Shown: one piece after another, positions 51,012-60,490 of the stretch
Position numbering within the stretch: the stretch's first letter is position 1
Layout: each line of letters starts with the position of its first letter
NCBI RefSeq assembly: GCF_014647675.1
Contig: NZ_BMPQ01000011.1
Coordinates: forward strand, 124,001-188,000
Direction: 5' to 3'
Length of the DNA: 64,000 bases
Origin: Streptomyces flaveus
Lineage (GTDB): Bacteria > Actinomycetota > Actinomycetes > Streptomycetales > Streptomycetaceae
Notes under the pieces: model-generated
What the model was told of the DNA's origin: nothing
The model's database searches: none
What the model saw: the letters and a program-made list of their open reading frames with translations, nothing else
Program-made: the position numbers and the translations under genes

Positions 51012-51805
51012 GCCGCGTGGTCGGGGACGTAGGTCTGCAGATCGCGTGGCGGACGCTCGTAGCCGGTCGACGCAGGCCGCTCCGGCAGTTCGAGCACCGG
51101 CGGCGGCACCTCGTGGTACGGCACGGAGTCGAGCAGGTGGGCGATCATGTTCAGCCGGGCCCGGCGCTTGTCGTCGCTCTCGACGACGTGCCAGGGCGCC
51201 TCGGAGATGTCGGTGTGCACCATCATCTCGTCCTTGGCCCGGGAGTACGCCTCCCAGCGGGTGATCGACTCCAGGTCCATCGGCGAGAGTTTCCAGCGCT
51301 TCGTCGGGTCCTCCAACCGCTGCCGGAAGCGCTCCTGCTGCTCGGTGTCGCTCACCGAGAACCAGTACTTGCGCAGCAGGATCCCGTCCTCCACCAGCAT
51401 CCGCTCGAAGATCGGGCACTGGCGCAGGAACAGCTGGTACTCCTCCTTCGTGCAGAAGCCCATCACATGCTCGACGCCGGCCCGGTTGTACCAGGACCGG
51501 TCGAACAGCACGATCTCCCCGGCGGCCGGCAGATGCTCGACGTACCGCTGGAAGTACCACTGGGTGCGCTGCCGCTCGGTCGGCGTCGGCAGCGCCGCGA
51601 TCCGCGCGACCCGCGGGTTGAGGTGCTCGGCGACCCGCTTTATGGTGCCGCCTTTGCCCGCCGCGTCCCGGCCCTCGAAGACGACGACCAGCCGGGCACC
51701 TTCGGCGCGCACCCACTCCTGCAGTTTCACCAACTCGGTCTGCAGGCGCAGCAGTTCCCGCTCGTATGCCGCGCGCGGCACCTTGCCTGCCTTCTTGCCG
51801 GTCAT
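51002..51805 (-). CDS. ppk2: Polyphosphate kinase 2
   Basis: 267 residues from ATG 51805, preceded by GGAGG. PPK2 motifs are complete: Walker A FEGRDAAGKGGTIKRV, the lid-type RTQWYFQRYVEHLP, Walker B VLFDRSWYNRAGVE and a C-terminal DDKRRARLNMIAHLL. The enzyme transfers phosphate between polyphosphate and nucleotides, mainly forming GTP/ATP from the diphosphates. It lies divergent to phosphoketolase, which yields acetyl-phosphate; both supply high-energy phosphate when respiration is limited. That joint role is inference. Confidence 0.95.
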   Translation of the reverse strand: MTGKKAGKVPRAAYERELLRLQTELVKLQEWVRAEGARLVVVFEGRDAAGKGGTIKRVAEHLNPRVARIAALPTPTERQRTQWYFQRYVEHLPAAGEIVLFDRSWYNRAGVEHVMGFCTKEEYQLFLRQCPIFERMLVEDGILLRKYWFSVSDTEQQERFRQRLEDPTKRWKLSPMDLESITRWEAYSRAKDEMMVHTDISEAPWHVVESDDKRRARLNMIAHLLDSVPYHEVPPPVLELPERPASTGYERPPRDLQTYVPDHAASL

Positions 51806-51948
51806 GCCGCCTCCATCGCCCGATGGCCTACGTCGATGGCCTCAACGTAATCGACCTGAACGGAGATGGTCCGTTCGGCCCTGTCGGGTACCCGGCGGGT
51901 GGGCGAGTGTGGGAGAGGTACGGACCCACGGACCCGCATGCACCTCCG

Positions 51949-51991
51949 ACCGATCCCAGATCCCAGATCACCGATCCCAGATCCCCGATCC
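51949..51991 (+). repeat. Short tandem repeat upstream of phosphoketolase
   Basis: Units of the form GATCCCA and GATC(C/A)C(C/A) follow one another five to six times just before the ribosome site of phosphoketolase. This looks like slippage-prone low-complexity sequence; a regulatory role is possible. Confidence 0.55.
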
Positions 51992-52004
51992 GGAAGGGAC
52001 TTCC

Positions 52005-54389
52005 ATGATGTCCGTCGACACCCGGCAGGCGTCCGCCACCCTCACCGACGACGAGCTGAGGACGCTGGACGCCCACTGGCGCGCCGCGAACTACCTGTCC
52101 GTCGGCCAGATCTACCTCATGTCCAACCCCCTGCTGACCGAGCCGCTGCGCCCCGAGCACGTCAAACCGAGGCTGCTCGGCCACTGGGGTACCTCGCCCG
52201 GGCTCAATCTCGTGTACACCCACCTCAACCGTGTCATCAGGGCCCGTGACCTGGACACCCTGTGCATCTGGGGCCCCGGGCACGGCGGTCCTGCGGTGGT
52301 CGCGGGCTCCTGGCTGGAGGGTTCGTACACCGAGACGTATCCCGACATCACCCGGGACGCGGCCGGGATGGCGCGGCTGTTCAGGCAGTTCTCGTTCCCC
52401 GGCGGCGTCCCCAGCCACGTCGCCCCCGAGACGCCCGGCTCCATCCACGAGGGCGGCGAACTCGGCTACTCCCTCTCGCACGCCTACGGTGCCGCCCTGG
52501 ACAACCCCGATCTGGTGGTGACCTGTGTCATCGGCGACGGCGAGGCGGAGACCGGACCGCTGGCCGCCTCCTGGCACTCCAACAAGTTCCTCGACCCCGT
52601 CCACGACGGGGCCGTCCTGCCGATCCTCCACCTCAACGGCTACAAGATCGCCAACCCGACGGTGCTCGCCCGGCTCCCCGAGTCGGAGCTCGACGAGCTG
52701 CTGCGCGGCTACGGCCATGATCCGATCCACGTCACCGGCGACGACCCGGCCGCTGTCCACCAGGTCATGGCGCAGGCCATGGACTCCGCGCTGGACCGCA
52801 TCGCCGCCATTCAGCGCGCCGCACGCGAGGACGGCGCGACCGAGCGCCCCCGCTGGCCGGTTATCGTGCTGCGCACCCCGAAGGGCTGGACCGGGCCGGC
52901 GGAGGTCGACGGACTGCCGGTGGAGGGCACGTGGCGTTCCCACCAGGTGCCCTTGTCCGCCGTCCGCGACAACCCGGATCACCTGCGTCAGTTGGAGGCG
53001 TGGCTGCGTTCGTACAAGCCGGAAGAGCTCTTCGACGAGCAGGGCAGTCCCGTACCCGCCGTCCTCGCGTGCGTCCCGGAAGGGGATCGCAGGCTCGGCG
53101 CCACCCCACACGCCAACGGTGGCCTTCTGCTGCGTGAACTGCCCCTGCCTCCGCTGGAGCGGTACGCCGTCCCCGTCGACAAACCCGGCACCGGCATGCA
53201 CGAACCCACCCGCGTCCTCGGCGACATGCTGGAAGACGTCATGCGCGCCACCACCGACCGGCGCGACTTCCGTCTCGTCGGCCCCGATGAGACCGCCTCC
53301 AACCGGCTCCAGGCCGTCTACGCGGCCAGCGGCAAGGCGTGGCAGGCCGGCACCCTGGACGTGGACGAACACCTCGACCGGCACGGCCGGGTGATGGAGA
53401 TCCTCTCCGAACACACCTGCCAGGGCTGGCTGGAGGGCTACCTGCTCACCGGTCGGCACGGGCTGTTCTCCTGCTACGAGGCGTTCGTGCACATCGTCGA
53501 CTCGATGGTCAACCAGCACATCAAGTGGCTGCGCGTCACCCGCCGACTGCCCTGGCGCGCCCCCATCGCCTCCCTCAACTACCTGCTGACCTCGCACGTC
53601 TGGCGTCAGGACCACAACGGCTTCTCCCACCAGGACCCCGGTTTCGTCGACCACATCCTCAACAAGAGTCCCGAGGCCGTACGGGTCTACCTGCCGCCGG
53701 ACGCCAACACCCTGCTGTCCGTCGCGGACCACGCCCTGCGCAGCCGCGACTACGTCAACGTCATCGTGGCCGGCAAGCAGCCCTGCTTCGACTGGCTGAC
53801 GATGGACGAGGCGCGGGTGCACTGCGCGCGCGGCGCCGGGATCTGGGACTGGGCCGGTACGGAGAACGGCGGCGAACCGGACGTGGTCCTGGCCTGCGCG
53901 GGGGACGTGCCGGCGCAGGAAGTGCTGGCCGCCGCCGGGCTGTTGCGCCGCCACCTGCCGCAACTGGCGGTGCGCGTGGTGAACGTCGTCGACATCGCCC
54001 GGCTCATGCCGCAGGGGGAACACCCGCACGGCATGACCGACTTCGAGTACGACGGGCTCTTCACGCCGGACAAGCCGGTGATCTTCGCCTACCACGGCTA
54101 CCCCTGGCTGATCCACCGCCTCGCCTACCGCCGCACCGGCCACCAGCACCTGCATGTGCGCGGCTACAAGGAGATCGGCACCACGACCACACCGTTCGAC
54201 ATGGTCGTCCGCAACGACATGGACCGCTACCGCCTGGTCATGGACGTCATCGACCGCGTTCCCGGGCTCGCGGTGCGCGCCGCGGCCGTACGCCAGCGTA
54301 TGGAGGACGCCCGCCTGCGCCACCACGACTGGATCCGCGCCCACGGCACCGACCTGCCGGAGGTCGCCGACTGGGTGTGGGACGGCTGA
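52005..54389 (+). CDS. xfp: Phosphoketolase (xylulose-5-P/fructose-6-P)
   Basis: 794 residues, normal for the family. ATG 52005 follows GGAAGGGA; ATG 52008 is adjacent and equally possible. Thiamine diphosphate motifs are present: CIWGPGHGGPAVVAGSWLEG, IHEGGELGYSLSHAYGA and GDGEAETGPLAASWHSNKFL, then KGWTGP. The C-terminal half has QDHNGFSHQDPGFVDHI and GKQPCFDWLTMDEA. It splits xylulose-5-phosphate or fructose-6-phosphate into acetyl-phosphate and a smaller sugar phosphate. No acetate kinase gene is in the window. A hairpin follows the stop. Confidence 0.96.
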   Translation: MMSVDTRQASATLTDDELRTLDAHWRAANYLSVGQIYLMSNPLLTEPLRPEHVKPRLLGHWGTSPGLNLVYTHLNRVIRARDLDTLCIWGPGHGGPAVVAGSWLEGSYTETYPDITRDAAGMARLFRQFSFPGGVPSHVAPETPGSIHEGGELGYSLSHAYGAALDNPDLVVTCVIGDGEAETGPLAASWHSNKFLDPVHDGAVLPILHLNGYKIANPTVLARLPESELDELLRGYGHDPIHVTGDDPAAVHQVMAQAMDSALDRIAAIQRAAREDGATERPRWPVIVLRTPKGWTGPAEVDGLPVEGTWRSHQVPLSAVRDNPDHLRQLEAWLRSYKPEELFDEQGSPVPAVLACVPEGDRRLGATPHANGGLLLRELPLPPLERYAVPVDKPGTGMHEPTRVLGDMLEDVMRATTDRRDFRLVGPDETASNRLQAVYAASGKAWQAGTLDVDEHLDRHGRVMEILSEHTCQGWLEGYLLTGRHGLFSCYEAFVHIVDSMVNQHIKWLRVTRRLPWRAPIASLNYLLTSHVWRQDHNGFSHQDPGFVDHILNKSPEAVRVYLPPDANTLLSVADHALRSRDYVNVIVAGKQPCFDWLTMDEARVHCARGAGIWDWAGTENGGEPDVVLACAGDVPAQEVLAAAGLLRRHLPQLAVRVVNVVDIARLMPQGEHPHGMTDFEYDGLFTPDKPVIFAYHGYPWLIHRLAYRRTGHQHLHVRGYKEIGTTTTPFDMVVRNDMDRYRLVMDVIDRVPGLAVRAAAVRQRMEDARLRHHDWIRAHGTDLPEVADWVWDG

Positions 54390-54413
54390 CGGATGCCAAC
54401 AGGGCCCGGATCG

Positions 54414-54429
54414 GGGGCCGAACGGCCCC
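54414..54429. terminator. Hairpin between convergent xfp and adhP
   Basis: GGGGCC-GAAC-GGCCCC forms a 6-bp stem with a GAAC loop in the 70-bp gap between the two convergent genes. Confidence 0.55.
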
Positions 54430-54459
54430 ACACCCTCACGGCAGCCATGCGCGGGTGTC

Positions 54460-55470
54460 TCACATCTCGAAGACGATGCGTGCCTTGATCTGACCGTTCA
54501 GGACCTCGGCGATGGAGTCGTTGACGGTGTCCAGCGGGCGGGTCTCGTAGATCACCTTGGTGCGTCCGGCGGCGTGCAGCTGGAAGACCTCGTCCAGGTC
54601 CTGGCGGGTGCCGACGATGGAGCCGATGACCGAGGTGCCGTTCAGGACGGTGTCGAAGATCGGCACGCTGATGGTGCCGCCGGCGGGCAGGGCGACCATG
54701 ACCAGCTTGCCGCCGCGCCGCAGTCCGCCGTAGACGGAGGCGAACGCCTGCTCGTTGACGGCCAGCGCGATCGCCGCGTGGGCGCCGCCGTGCGCCTTGA
54801 GGACCTCGGCGGGGTCCTCCTTGCGGGCGTCGATGAGGATGTCGGCGCCGAGCTCGCGGGCCAGATCCAGCTTGTCGTCGGTGACGTCGATCGCGGCGAC
54901 GGTGGCTCCGGCGATCTTCGCGTACTGCACGGCCAGGTGGCCGAGCCCGCCGATGCCGGAGATCGCCACGAGTTGGGTGGGGCGGACGCCCGCGACCTTG
55001 AGGGCCTTGTACGTGGTGACGCCGGCGCAGGTCAGCGGGGCGGCGTCGCGCGGGTCGATGCCGTCGGGGACCACCGCGGCGAAGTCGGCGGGGGCGAGCA
55101 TCTTCTCCGCGTAGCCGCCGTCGATGCTGCAGCCGGTGTTCTGCTGCTGCGTGCACAGCGTCTCCCAGCCGGACAGGCAGTGCTCGCAGCGCCCGCAGGC
55201 CCAGCCCAGCCAGGGCACGGCCACCCGCTGGCCGACGGCCAGGTGGGTCACTCCGGCGCCGAGTGCCTCGACGAGGCCGACGCCCTCGTGGCCGGGGATG
55301 AAGGGCGGGCTGGGCTTGATGGGCCAGTCGCCGTGCGCGGCGTGGATGTCGGTGTGGCACAGTCCGGACGCCTCCAGGCGGATGCGGACCTGGCCGGGGC
55401 CGGGCTCCGGGTCGGGACGCTCCTCGATCACCAGTGGCTGGCCGAACGACCGGACGACTGCTGCCTTCAT
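54460..55470 (-). CDS. adhP: Zinc-dependent alcohol dehydrogenase AdhP
   Basis: 336 residues from ATG 55470, preceded by GGGGAG. It has the classical alcohol dehydrogenase sites: GLCHTDIHAAHGDWP and PGHEGVGLVEALG (catalytic zinc), CGRCEHCLSGWETLC (structural zinc) and ISGIGGLGHLAVQYAKIAGA (NAD). The type interconverts ethanol or other primary alcohols and aldehydes. It lies downstream of the paa operon in the same direction, but a 251-bp gap suggests its own promoter. Next to phosphoketolase it could remove reducing power. Confidence 0.93.
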   Translation of the reverse strand: MKAAVVRSFGQPLVIEERPDPEPGPGQVRIRLEASGLCHTDIHAAHGDWPIKPSPPFIPGHEGVGLVEALGAGVTHLAVGQRVAVPWLGWACGRCEHCLSGWETLCTQQQNTGCSIDGGYAEKMLAPADFAAVVPDGIDPRDAAPLTCAGVTTYKALKVAGVRPTQLVAISGIGGLGHLAVQYAKIAGATVAAIDVTDDKLDLARELGADILIDARKEDPAEVLKAHGGAHAAIALAVNEQAFASVYGGLRRGGKLVMVALPAGGTISVPIFDTVLNGTSVIGSIVGTRQDLDEVFQLHAAGRTKVIYETRPLDTVNDSIAEVLNGQIKARIVFEM

Positions 55471-55721
55471 CACATGCTCCCCAAGCTCTGTCGGTGTGGT
55501 GCGGTGCGGTGCAGTTCCAGGATCGGTCGCGTCCTGGGTGCGGCGGCAGGTGCCGCACGTCCTCGTAAGGGGGGGCCGATCGGCCCCGATCGGCGCGGAA
55601 ACGGACCCCTCGATCCAGGGGGATGCGCTGCCGCGAGACAAGCGATGCCATCCGCAGGTGCTGATCCGCTTCGGCTGCGGCCCGGACGGCGCCCGCACAC
55701 CGCGAGCCCACTAATGGGGGC

Positions 55722-56831
55722 TCAGCTGTCGTAGTCGACCGTGAGGATGTCAGAGGCGGCGTAGGTCTGGCACGTGAGGACGTAGCCCGCGGAGACCTCC
55801 GCTGGTTCCAGGGCGTAGTTGCGGCGCATGTCGGCGTCGCCGTCGGTGACCAGGGCGCGGCAGGTTCCGCAGACGCCGCCCTTGCACGCGAACGGCAGGT
55901 CGGGGCGGGCCTGTTGGGCGCCGTCGAGGATGCTGCGGTGGCGTGGCGCGGCGAACGTGGTCGCCCGGCCGTCGAGGACCACGGTGACCTCGCTCGTCGG
56001 GCCCCGGCCGGTGGCGTCGTCGCGGTCGGTGGCGGGCGGTGCGGGTGGTTCATCGTCTGCGTGGAACAGTTCCTGGTGGACACGGTCCACCGGGACGCCG
56101 AGTCCGGTGAGGAGCGCGCGGGCGTCGCGCACCATGCCGTGCGGGCCGCACAGCCACCAGTGGGCGACCGCCCGGACGTCGAGGAGAGCGTCCAGCAGTG
56201 CGGTGAGGCGCTCGGTGTCGAGACGGCCGGAGAGCAACCCGGCCTCGCGCGGCTCGCGGGACAGGACGTGGGCGAGCTGGAAACGGGCCGGGTACCGGTC
56301 CTTCAGGTCGGCGAGTTCGTCCGCGAACATCACGGTGCCGGTGCGCCGGTTGCCGTACAGGAGCGTGACGTGCGCGTCCTCGTCCGCGGCGAGGACGGAC
56401 GCGGCGATGGACAGCATCGGCGTGACACCGGACCCGGCGGCGACGAGTACCTGGTGGCCGAGGCCGCCGGCACCGGTCAGATCCGGGGCGAACGCGCCGG
56501 TCGGGGCCATGACCTGCAGGGTGTCCCCGGGGCGTACGCCGTGCACGAGCCAGGAGGAGAACAGTCCGCCCGGTACCACGCGGACGCCGATGCGCGGTGC
56601 CGTACCGGCCGGTGCGCAGATCGAGTACGAGCGCCGCTCGTCGCGACCGTCGATCTCGCGGCGCACGGTGAGGCACTGACCAGGACGGAACGCGAACTCG
56701 GCGGCCAGGCGGTCGGGGACGTCGAAGGTGAGAGCGGCCGCGTCGGCGCACAGCGGTTCCACGGCGGACACCCGCAGGGCGTGGAATGCCGGGCGGCGGC
56801 GGGACCGAACGGGAGGCAGGGGCAGGGTCAT
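55722..56831 (-). CDS. paaE: Phenylacetyl-CoA epoxidase reductase PaaE
   Basis: 369 residues from ATG 56831, overlapping the paaD stop (ATGA). The N-terminal FAD/NADPH reductase has RPGQCLTVRREIDGRDERRS then YSICAPAG (FAD site), VAAGSGVTPMLSIAASVLA and WLCGPHGMV. The C-terminal ferredoxin domain has the [2Fe-2S] Cys set CKGGVCGTC and the later LTCQ. It transfers electrons from NADPH to the PaaAC di-iron core. Confidence 0.95.
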   Translation of the reverse strand: MTLPLPPVRSRRRPAFHALRVSAVEPLCADAAALTFDVPDRLAAEFAFRPGQCLTVRREIDGRDERRSYSICAPAGTAPRIGVRVVPGGLFSSWLVHGVRPGDTLQVMAPTGAFAPDLTGAGGLGHQVLVAAGSGVTPMLSIAASVLAADEDAHVTLLYGNRRTGTVMFADELADLKDRYPARFQLAHVLSREPREAGLLSGRLDTERLTALLDALLDVRAVAHWWLCGPHGMVRDARALLTGLGVPVDRVHQELFHADDEPPAPPATDRDDATGRGPTSEVTVVLDGRATTFAAPRHRSILDGAQQARPDLPFACKGGVCGTCRALVTDGDADMRRNYALEPAEVSAGYVLTCQTYAASDILTVDYDS

Positions 56832-57346
56832 AGCAGGTCCTTGACGTGAGGGAACGGCTCCAGACAGGCACGACAGCGCCGAAGTGCCGTGCAGGCGGTG
56901 GCGGCGAAGCGCGAGAGCTCCTCGGTGTCCACCGAGGCGCAGCGCGGGCAGGGAACTTCGGTCGGTGTGGTCGACAGGGTCAGCCAGGTCCGGCCCGGTT
57001 CCGGACCCGGCGCGCCGCGTGGGCCGGGCGGCGCGATGCCGTGCTCCGTCAGCTTGCGGTGGCCCTCGTCGGTGATCCGGTCCGTGGTCCACGGCGGATC
57101 GAGCACCGTGACCACCCGTACGTCGGTGAAGCCGGCGGCCCGCAGCCGGGCCGTCACCTCGGCGCGCATCTCGGCCACGGCGGGGCAGCCCGCGTATGTC
57201 GGGGTGAGCCGTGCGACGACGGTTCCGTCGGGCGTCACGTCGACGCCGTGCAGCACTCCGAGGTCGGCGAGCGTCAGCATCGGCAGTTCCGGGTCGGGGA
57301 CCTCGGCGGCGATCCGCAACGCCCGTTCCGCCGACGCCGTCACCAC
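56828..57346 (-). CDS. paaD: Phenylacetyl-CoA epoxidase assembly protein PaaD
   Basis: 172 residues from GTG 57346. It is a MIP18/DUF59-type protein (VPDPELPMLTLADLGVLHGV, then YAGCPAVAEMRAEVTARLRA) with a C-terminal zinc-ribbon-like Cys set (CPRCASVD and CRACLEPF). PaaD is needed for iron-cluster maturation of the epoxidase. It overlaps the end of paaC and the start of paaE. Confidence 0.93.
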   Translation of the reverse strand: MVTASAERALRIAAEVPDPELPMLTLADLGVLHGVDVTPDGTVVARLTPTYAGCPAVAEMRAEVTARLRAAGFTDVRVVTVLDPPWTTDRITDEGHRKLTEHGIAPPGPRGAPGPEPGRTWLTLSTTPTEVPCPRCASVDTEELSRFAATACTALRRCRACLEPFPHVKDLL

Positions 57347-58206
57347 GACGCGTCCGGGTGTGCGCGGGCGACGCTCTGCAGTTCGGCGAGCAGGGGCGCC
57401 AGATGCGGGGTGTGCTCACCGTCCCTGCCGGAGCCCGGGAGCGAGGGCACCGGCGCGTCGAGCCGGGACACGTCGTCGGGCCGGTTCAGCCCGGCATCGG
57501 CCAGCACGTGGGACAGCTCCAGCCGGGTCCGAGCGGCGACGGCGACCGGATCCACGCCCAGGCGCGCTGCCGCACGGTCCGTCAGCAACTCGTCCAGCCA
57601 GGGGGCGAGGGCGTCCAGCGCGGCCCGTACACGACTGGCGGACTCGGCGGTGCCGTCACCGAGGCGTACCGTCCACTCCGCGGCGTAACGGCGGTGGTAG
57701 GCAAGCTCCTTGACGCTCTTCGCGGCGATCGCGGCCAGCACCGGGTCGGGTGCGGCGGCGAGTGTCTCGCACACGGCCAGCCGCCAGACGGACAGCACCA
57801 GCAGCCGGACGACGGTGAACGCGAAGTCGCCGCCCGGCAGTTCGGCGAGGCGTACGTTGCGGAAGTCTTCCGGGTCGCGGAAGTAGGCGTACGCGTCCTC
57901 GCCGCGGCCCGTGCCGTCGGCCCGGCCGGCCCTGGCGTACAGCAGTCGGGCCTGGCCGAGGAGGTCGAGTCCGATGTTGGCCAGCGCCAGCTCTTCCTCC
58001 AACTCCGGGGCGCGGGTGCACCATTCGGCCAGCCGCTGCGCGGACACCAGGGCGTCGTCGCCGAGCGCCAGACAGCAGGCGGCCAGGTCTTCCGCGTCGA
58101 CCCCGTCGGGCACCGCCTGGTCGACGCCGTGCAGGGGGTCGGTGAAACCGGTGCCGAACGCCCAGCGGGCGCTGTCGCCGTCGACGTACACATGCTCGTC
58201 GGTCAT
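57340..58206 (-). CDS. paaC: Phenylacetyl-CoA epoxidase subunit PaaC
   Basis: 288 residues. This ferritin-like structural partner of PaaA has CCLALGDDALVSAQRLAEWC, ELEEELALANIGLDLLGQAR, VKELAYHRRYAAEWTVRLGD and a C-terminal helical part. It supports PaaA but lacks a catalytic di-iron site in the known enzyme. It lies 46 bases after paaB and overlaps paaD by 7 bases. Confidence 0.94.
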   Translation of the reverse strand: MTDEHVYVDGDSARWAFGTGFTDPLHGVDQAVPDGVDAEDLAACCLALGDDALVSAQRLAEWCTRAPELEEELALANIGLDLLGQARLLYARAGRADGTGRGEDAYAYFRDPEDFRNVRLAELPGGDFAFTVVRLLVLSVWRLAVCETLAAAPDPVLAAIAAKSVKELAYHRRYAAEWTVRLGDGTAESASRVRAALDALAPWLDELLTDRAAARLGVDPVAVAARTRLELSHVLADAGLNRPDDVSRLDAPVPSLPGSGRDGEHTPHLAPLLAELQSVARAHPDASW

Positions 58207-58252
58207 GCGCTGCTCCTAAAAGTTCCTGGATGTTCCCTAGATATGGGGGACG

Positions 58253-58549
58253 TCAGATGTGGGGGACGTCGTCGGGGATGTCGTAGAAGGTGGGGTGCCG
58301 GTAGACCTTGTCGCCGCTGGGGGCGAAGAACGGGTCCTTCTCGTCGGGCGCGGAGGCGGCGATGGTGTCCGAGCGCACGGCCCAGATGCTCACGCCTTCG
58401 TTGCGCCGTGTGTAGAGGTCGCGGGCGTGCAGGAGGGCCATCTCGTCGTCGGCGGCGCGCAGGGAGCCGACGTGGACGTGGTTGAGCCCGCGCTTGCCGC
58501 GGACGAACACCTCGTACAGCGGCCAGTCGCCCTTTGTCGACGTACTCAT
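58253..58549 (-). CDS. paaB: Phenylacetyl-CoA epoxidase subunit PaaB
   Basis: 98 residues from ATG 58549, in an ATGA overlap with the paaA stop. It is a small beta-rich subunit: WPLYEVFVRGKRGLNHVHVG, SLRAADDEMALLHARDLYTR and a C-terminal DKVYRHPTFYDIPDDVPHI. PaaB bridges PaaAC heterodimers in the complex. Confidence 0.95.
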   Translation of the reverse strand: MSTSTKGDWPLYEVFVRGKRGLNHVHVGSLRAADDEMALLHARDLYTRRNEGVSIWAVRSDTIAASAPDEKDPFFAPSGDKVYRHPTFYDIPDDVPHI

Positions 58550-59520
58550 GCCGCCGCCCCTTCCCGCAGCCGGGCCGTCCGCTTGGCGGCGTGCGCGGTG
58601 GCGGCCCGCCGTACCCAGGCACCCTCCTCGTGCGCGGCCCGGCGACGGGCGATCCGCTCGGCGTTGCACGGTCCGTCACCGGAGACGACCCGCTTCAGCT
58701 CGTCCCAGTCCGGGGCGGAGAAGTCGTGGTGGCCGCGCTCCTCGTTCCAGCGCAGGTCCGGGTCGGGCAGGGTGACGCCCAGCTTCTCGGCCTGCGGGAC
58801 GGTCATGTCGACGAAGCGCTGCCGCAGTTGGTCGTTGCTGTGCCGCTTGATCCTCCAGGCCATGGACCGCGCCGAGTTGGGGGAGTCGTCGTCGGGCGGG
58901 CCGAACATCATCAGGGACGGCCACCACCAGCGGTCGACGGCGTCCTGCACCATGGCGCGCTGTTCGTCGGTGCCGCGCATCATGGTCAGCAGCAGTTCGT
59001 AGCCCTGCCGTTGGTGGAAGGACTCCTCCTTGCAGACGCGGACCATGGCACGTCCGTACGGGCCGTACGAGGTGCGGCACAGCGGGACCTGATTGCAGAT
59101 GGCCGCCCCGTCCACGAACCAGCCGATCACCCCGACGTCGGCGAAGGTACGGGTGGGGTAGTTGAAGATCGAGGAGTACTTCTGACCGCCGTCGATCAGC
59201 CGCTCCGTCATCTTCGTGCGGTCGGCGCCGAGCGTCTCGGCCGCCGAGTAGAGGTAGAGCCCGTGCCCCGCCTCGTCCTGCACCTTGGCGAAGAGGATCG
59301 CCTTGCGGCGCAGCGAGGGCGCCCGGGTGATCCACTCGCCCTCCGGCTGCATGCCGATGATCTCGGAGTGGGCGTGCTGGGCGATCTGCCGGACGAGCGT
59401 GGCCCGGTAGGCGTCGGGCATCCAGTCGCGGGGTTCGATGCGCTGGTCACGGGCGATGGTGTTCTCGAAGGCGGCCTCCGGGTCGTACGGCCGCGGGGGT
59501 GCTGCGGTGGGGTTGTTCAC
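58546..59520 (-). CDS. paaA: Phenylacetyl-CoA epoxidase catalytic subunit PaaA
   Basis: 324 residues from GTG 59520. It is the di-iron oxygenase subunit, with the metal motifs KVQDEAGHGLYLYSAAETLG and CKEESFHQRQGYELLL (E-x-x-H type) and the preceding QIAQHAHSEIIGMQPEGEW. It forms the 1,2-epoxide of phenylacetyl-CoA using O2. It is separated from paaH by 100 bases that might carry a secondary promoter, and it is coupled to paaB. Confidence 0.96.
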   Translation of the reverse strand: MNNPTAAPPRPYDPEAAFENTIARDQRIEPRDWMPDAYRATLVRQIAQHAHSEIIGMQPEGEWITRAPSLRRKAILFAKVQDEAGHGLYLYSAAETLGADRTKMTERLIDGGQKYSSIFNYPTRTFADVGVIGWFVDGAAICNQVPLCRTSYGPYGRAMVRVCKEESFHQRQGYELLLTMMRGTDEQRAMVQDAVDRWWWPSLMMFGPPDDDSPNSARSMAWRIKRHSNDQLRQRFVDMTVPQAEKLGVTLPDPDLRWNEERGHHDFSAPDWDELKRVVSGDGPCNAERIARRRAAHEEGAWVRRAATAHAAKRTARLREGAAA

Positions 59521-59620
59521 GATGGCGTGTCCTGTCGTGGGTCGGGGGAGGTGGAGTGGTCAGTGACCGTGGAAGCCGGGGGCGCGGCGTTCTATGTCCA
59601 GGAGGTACGTGGAGTTCCTG

Positions 59621-60490
59621 TCACCATCGGTAGAACCCCTGACCGCTCTTGCGGCCCAGCTCACCGCGGGCGACCTTCTCCCGCAGCAGCCGCGGCGGCG
59701 CGAACCGCTCGCCGAGCGTCGTGTGCAGGTGCTCCGCGATGGCGAGCCGTACGTCGAGTCCGACCACGTCGGTGAGGCGCAGCGGTCCCATCGGGTGCCG
59801 GTAGCCGAGGCGCATGGCCGTGTCGATGGCCTCCGCGTCGGCGACCCCCTCCTCGACCATGCGGATCGCCTCGAGGCCGAGGGTGAGGCCGAGTCGGCTG
59901 CTGGCGAAGCCGGGCGAGTCCTTGACGACGACGTCCTGTTTGCCGAGGGCGTGCGCCCAGCGGACCGCCGCGGACCGGGTCGCTTCGGTGGTGTCGGGGG
60001 TCAGGACCAGTTCGACGAGGGCGGAGACGGGAACGGGGTTGAAGAAGTGCATCCCCAGGAACCGCCCGGGACGTTTCAAGGCCGCCGCGAGTTCGGTGAC
60101 GGACAGGGAGCTGGTGTTGCTGGCCAGCACGCATCCGTCGTGCACGACGTCCTCGGCGGCGGCAAGCAACTCGGCCTTGAGAGCCGCGTCTTCCGGGACC
60201 GCCTCGACGACCAGGTCGGTGTCGTGGGGCAGTTCGGCGATCGAGGAGAGGACGGCGACACGGTCCGGCACGTCGAGATCCGACGGCCCGGCGAGTGCGA
60301 GCGTCCCGCGCTCGGCCGCCTGCCGAAGTCCCGTGGTGATCCGTTCCAGAGCGGCGGCGCCCGCGGAGCCGTCGCGCTCCACGACGGCCACGCGGGACCC
60401 GGCGGCCGCGAAGGACTGGGCGATACCGGCGCCCATGCGCCCGCCGCCGATCACCCCCACCACGGAGGGCGGTGCTGCTGCCGAGTTCAT
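59621..60490 (-). CDS. paaH: 3-hydroxyacyl-CoA dehydrogenase PaaH
   Basis: 289 residues from ATG 60490, overlapping the stop of the hydratase gene (ATGA). The NAD-binding motif is VGVIGGGRMGAGIAQSFAAA. The family motifs LASNTSSLSVTELAAALKRP, RFLGMHFFNPVPVSALVELV and DSPGFASSRLGLTLGLEAIR follow. It oxidises 3-hydroxyadipyl-CoA to 3-oxoadipyl-CoA in the lower phenylacetate pathway. Confidence 0.92.
   Translation of the reverse strand: MNSAAAPPSVVGVIGGGRMGAGIAQSFAAAGSRVAVVERDGSAGAAALERITTGLRQAAERGTLALAGPSDLDVPDRVAVLSSIAELPHDTDLVVEAVPEDAALKAELLAAAEDVVHDGCVLASNTSSLSVTELAAALKRPGRFLGMHFFNPVPVSALVELVLTPDTTEATRSAAVRWAHALGKQDVVVKDSPGFASSRLGLTLGLEAIRMVEEGVADAEAIDTAMRLGYRHPMGPLRLTDVVGLDVRLAIAEHLHTTLGERFAPPRLLREKVARGELGRKSGQGFYRW

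Noticed and set aside
51828..54431. 867-codon minus-strand frame opposite phosphoketolase
   Set aside because: Phosphoketolase is certain on the other strand; the antisense frame is Gly/Val/Arg-rich without motifs.
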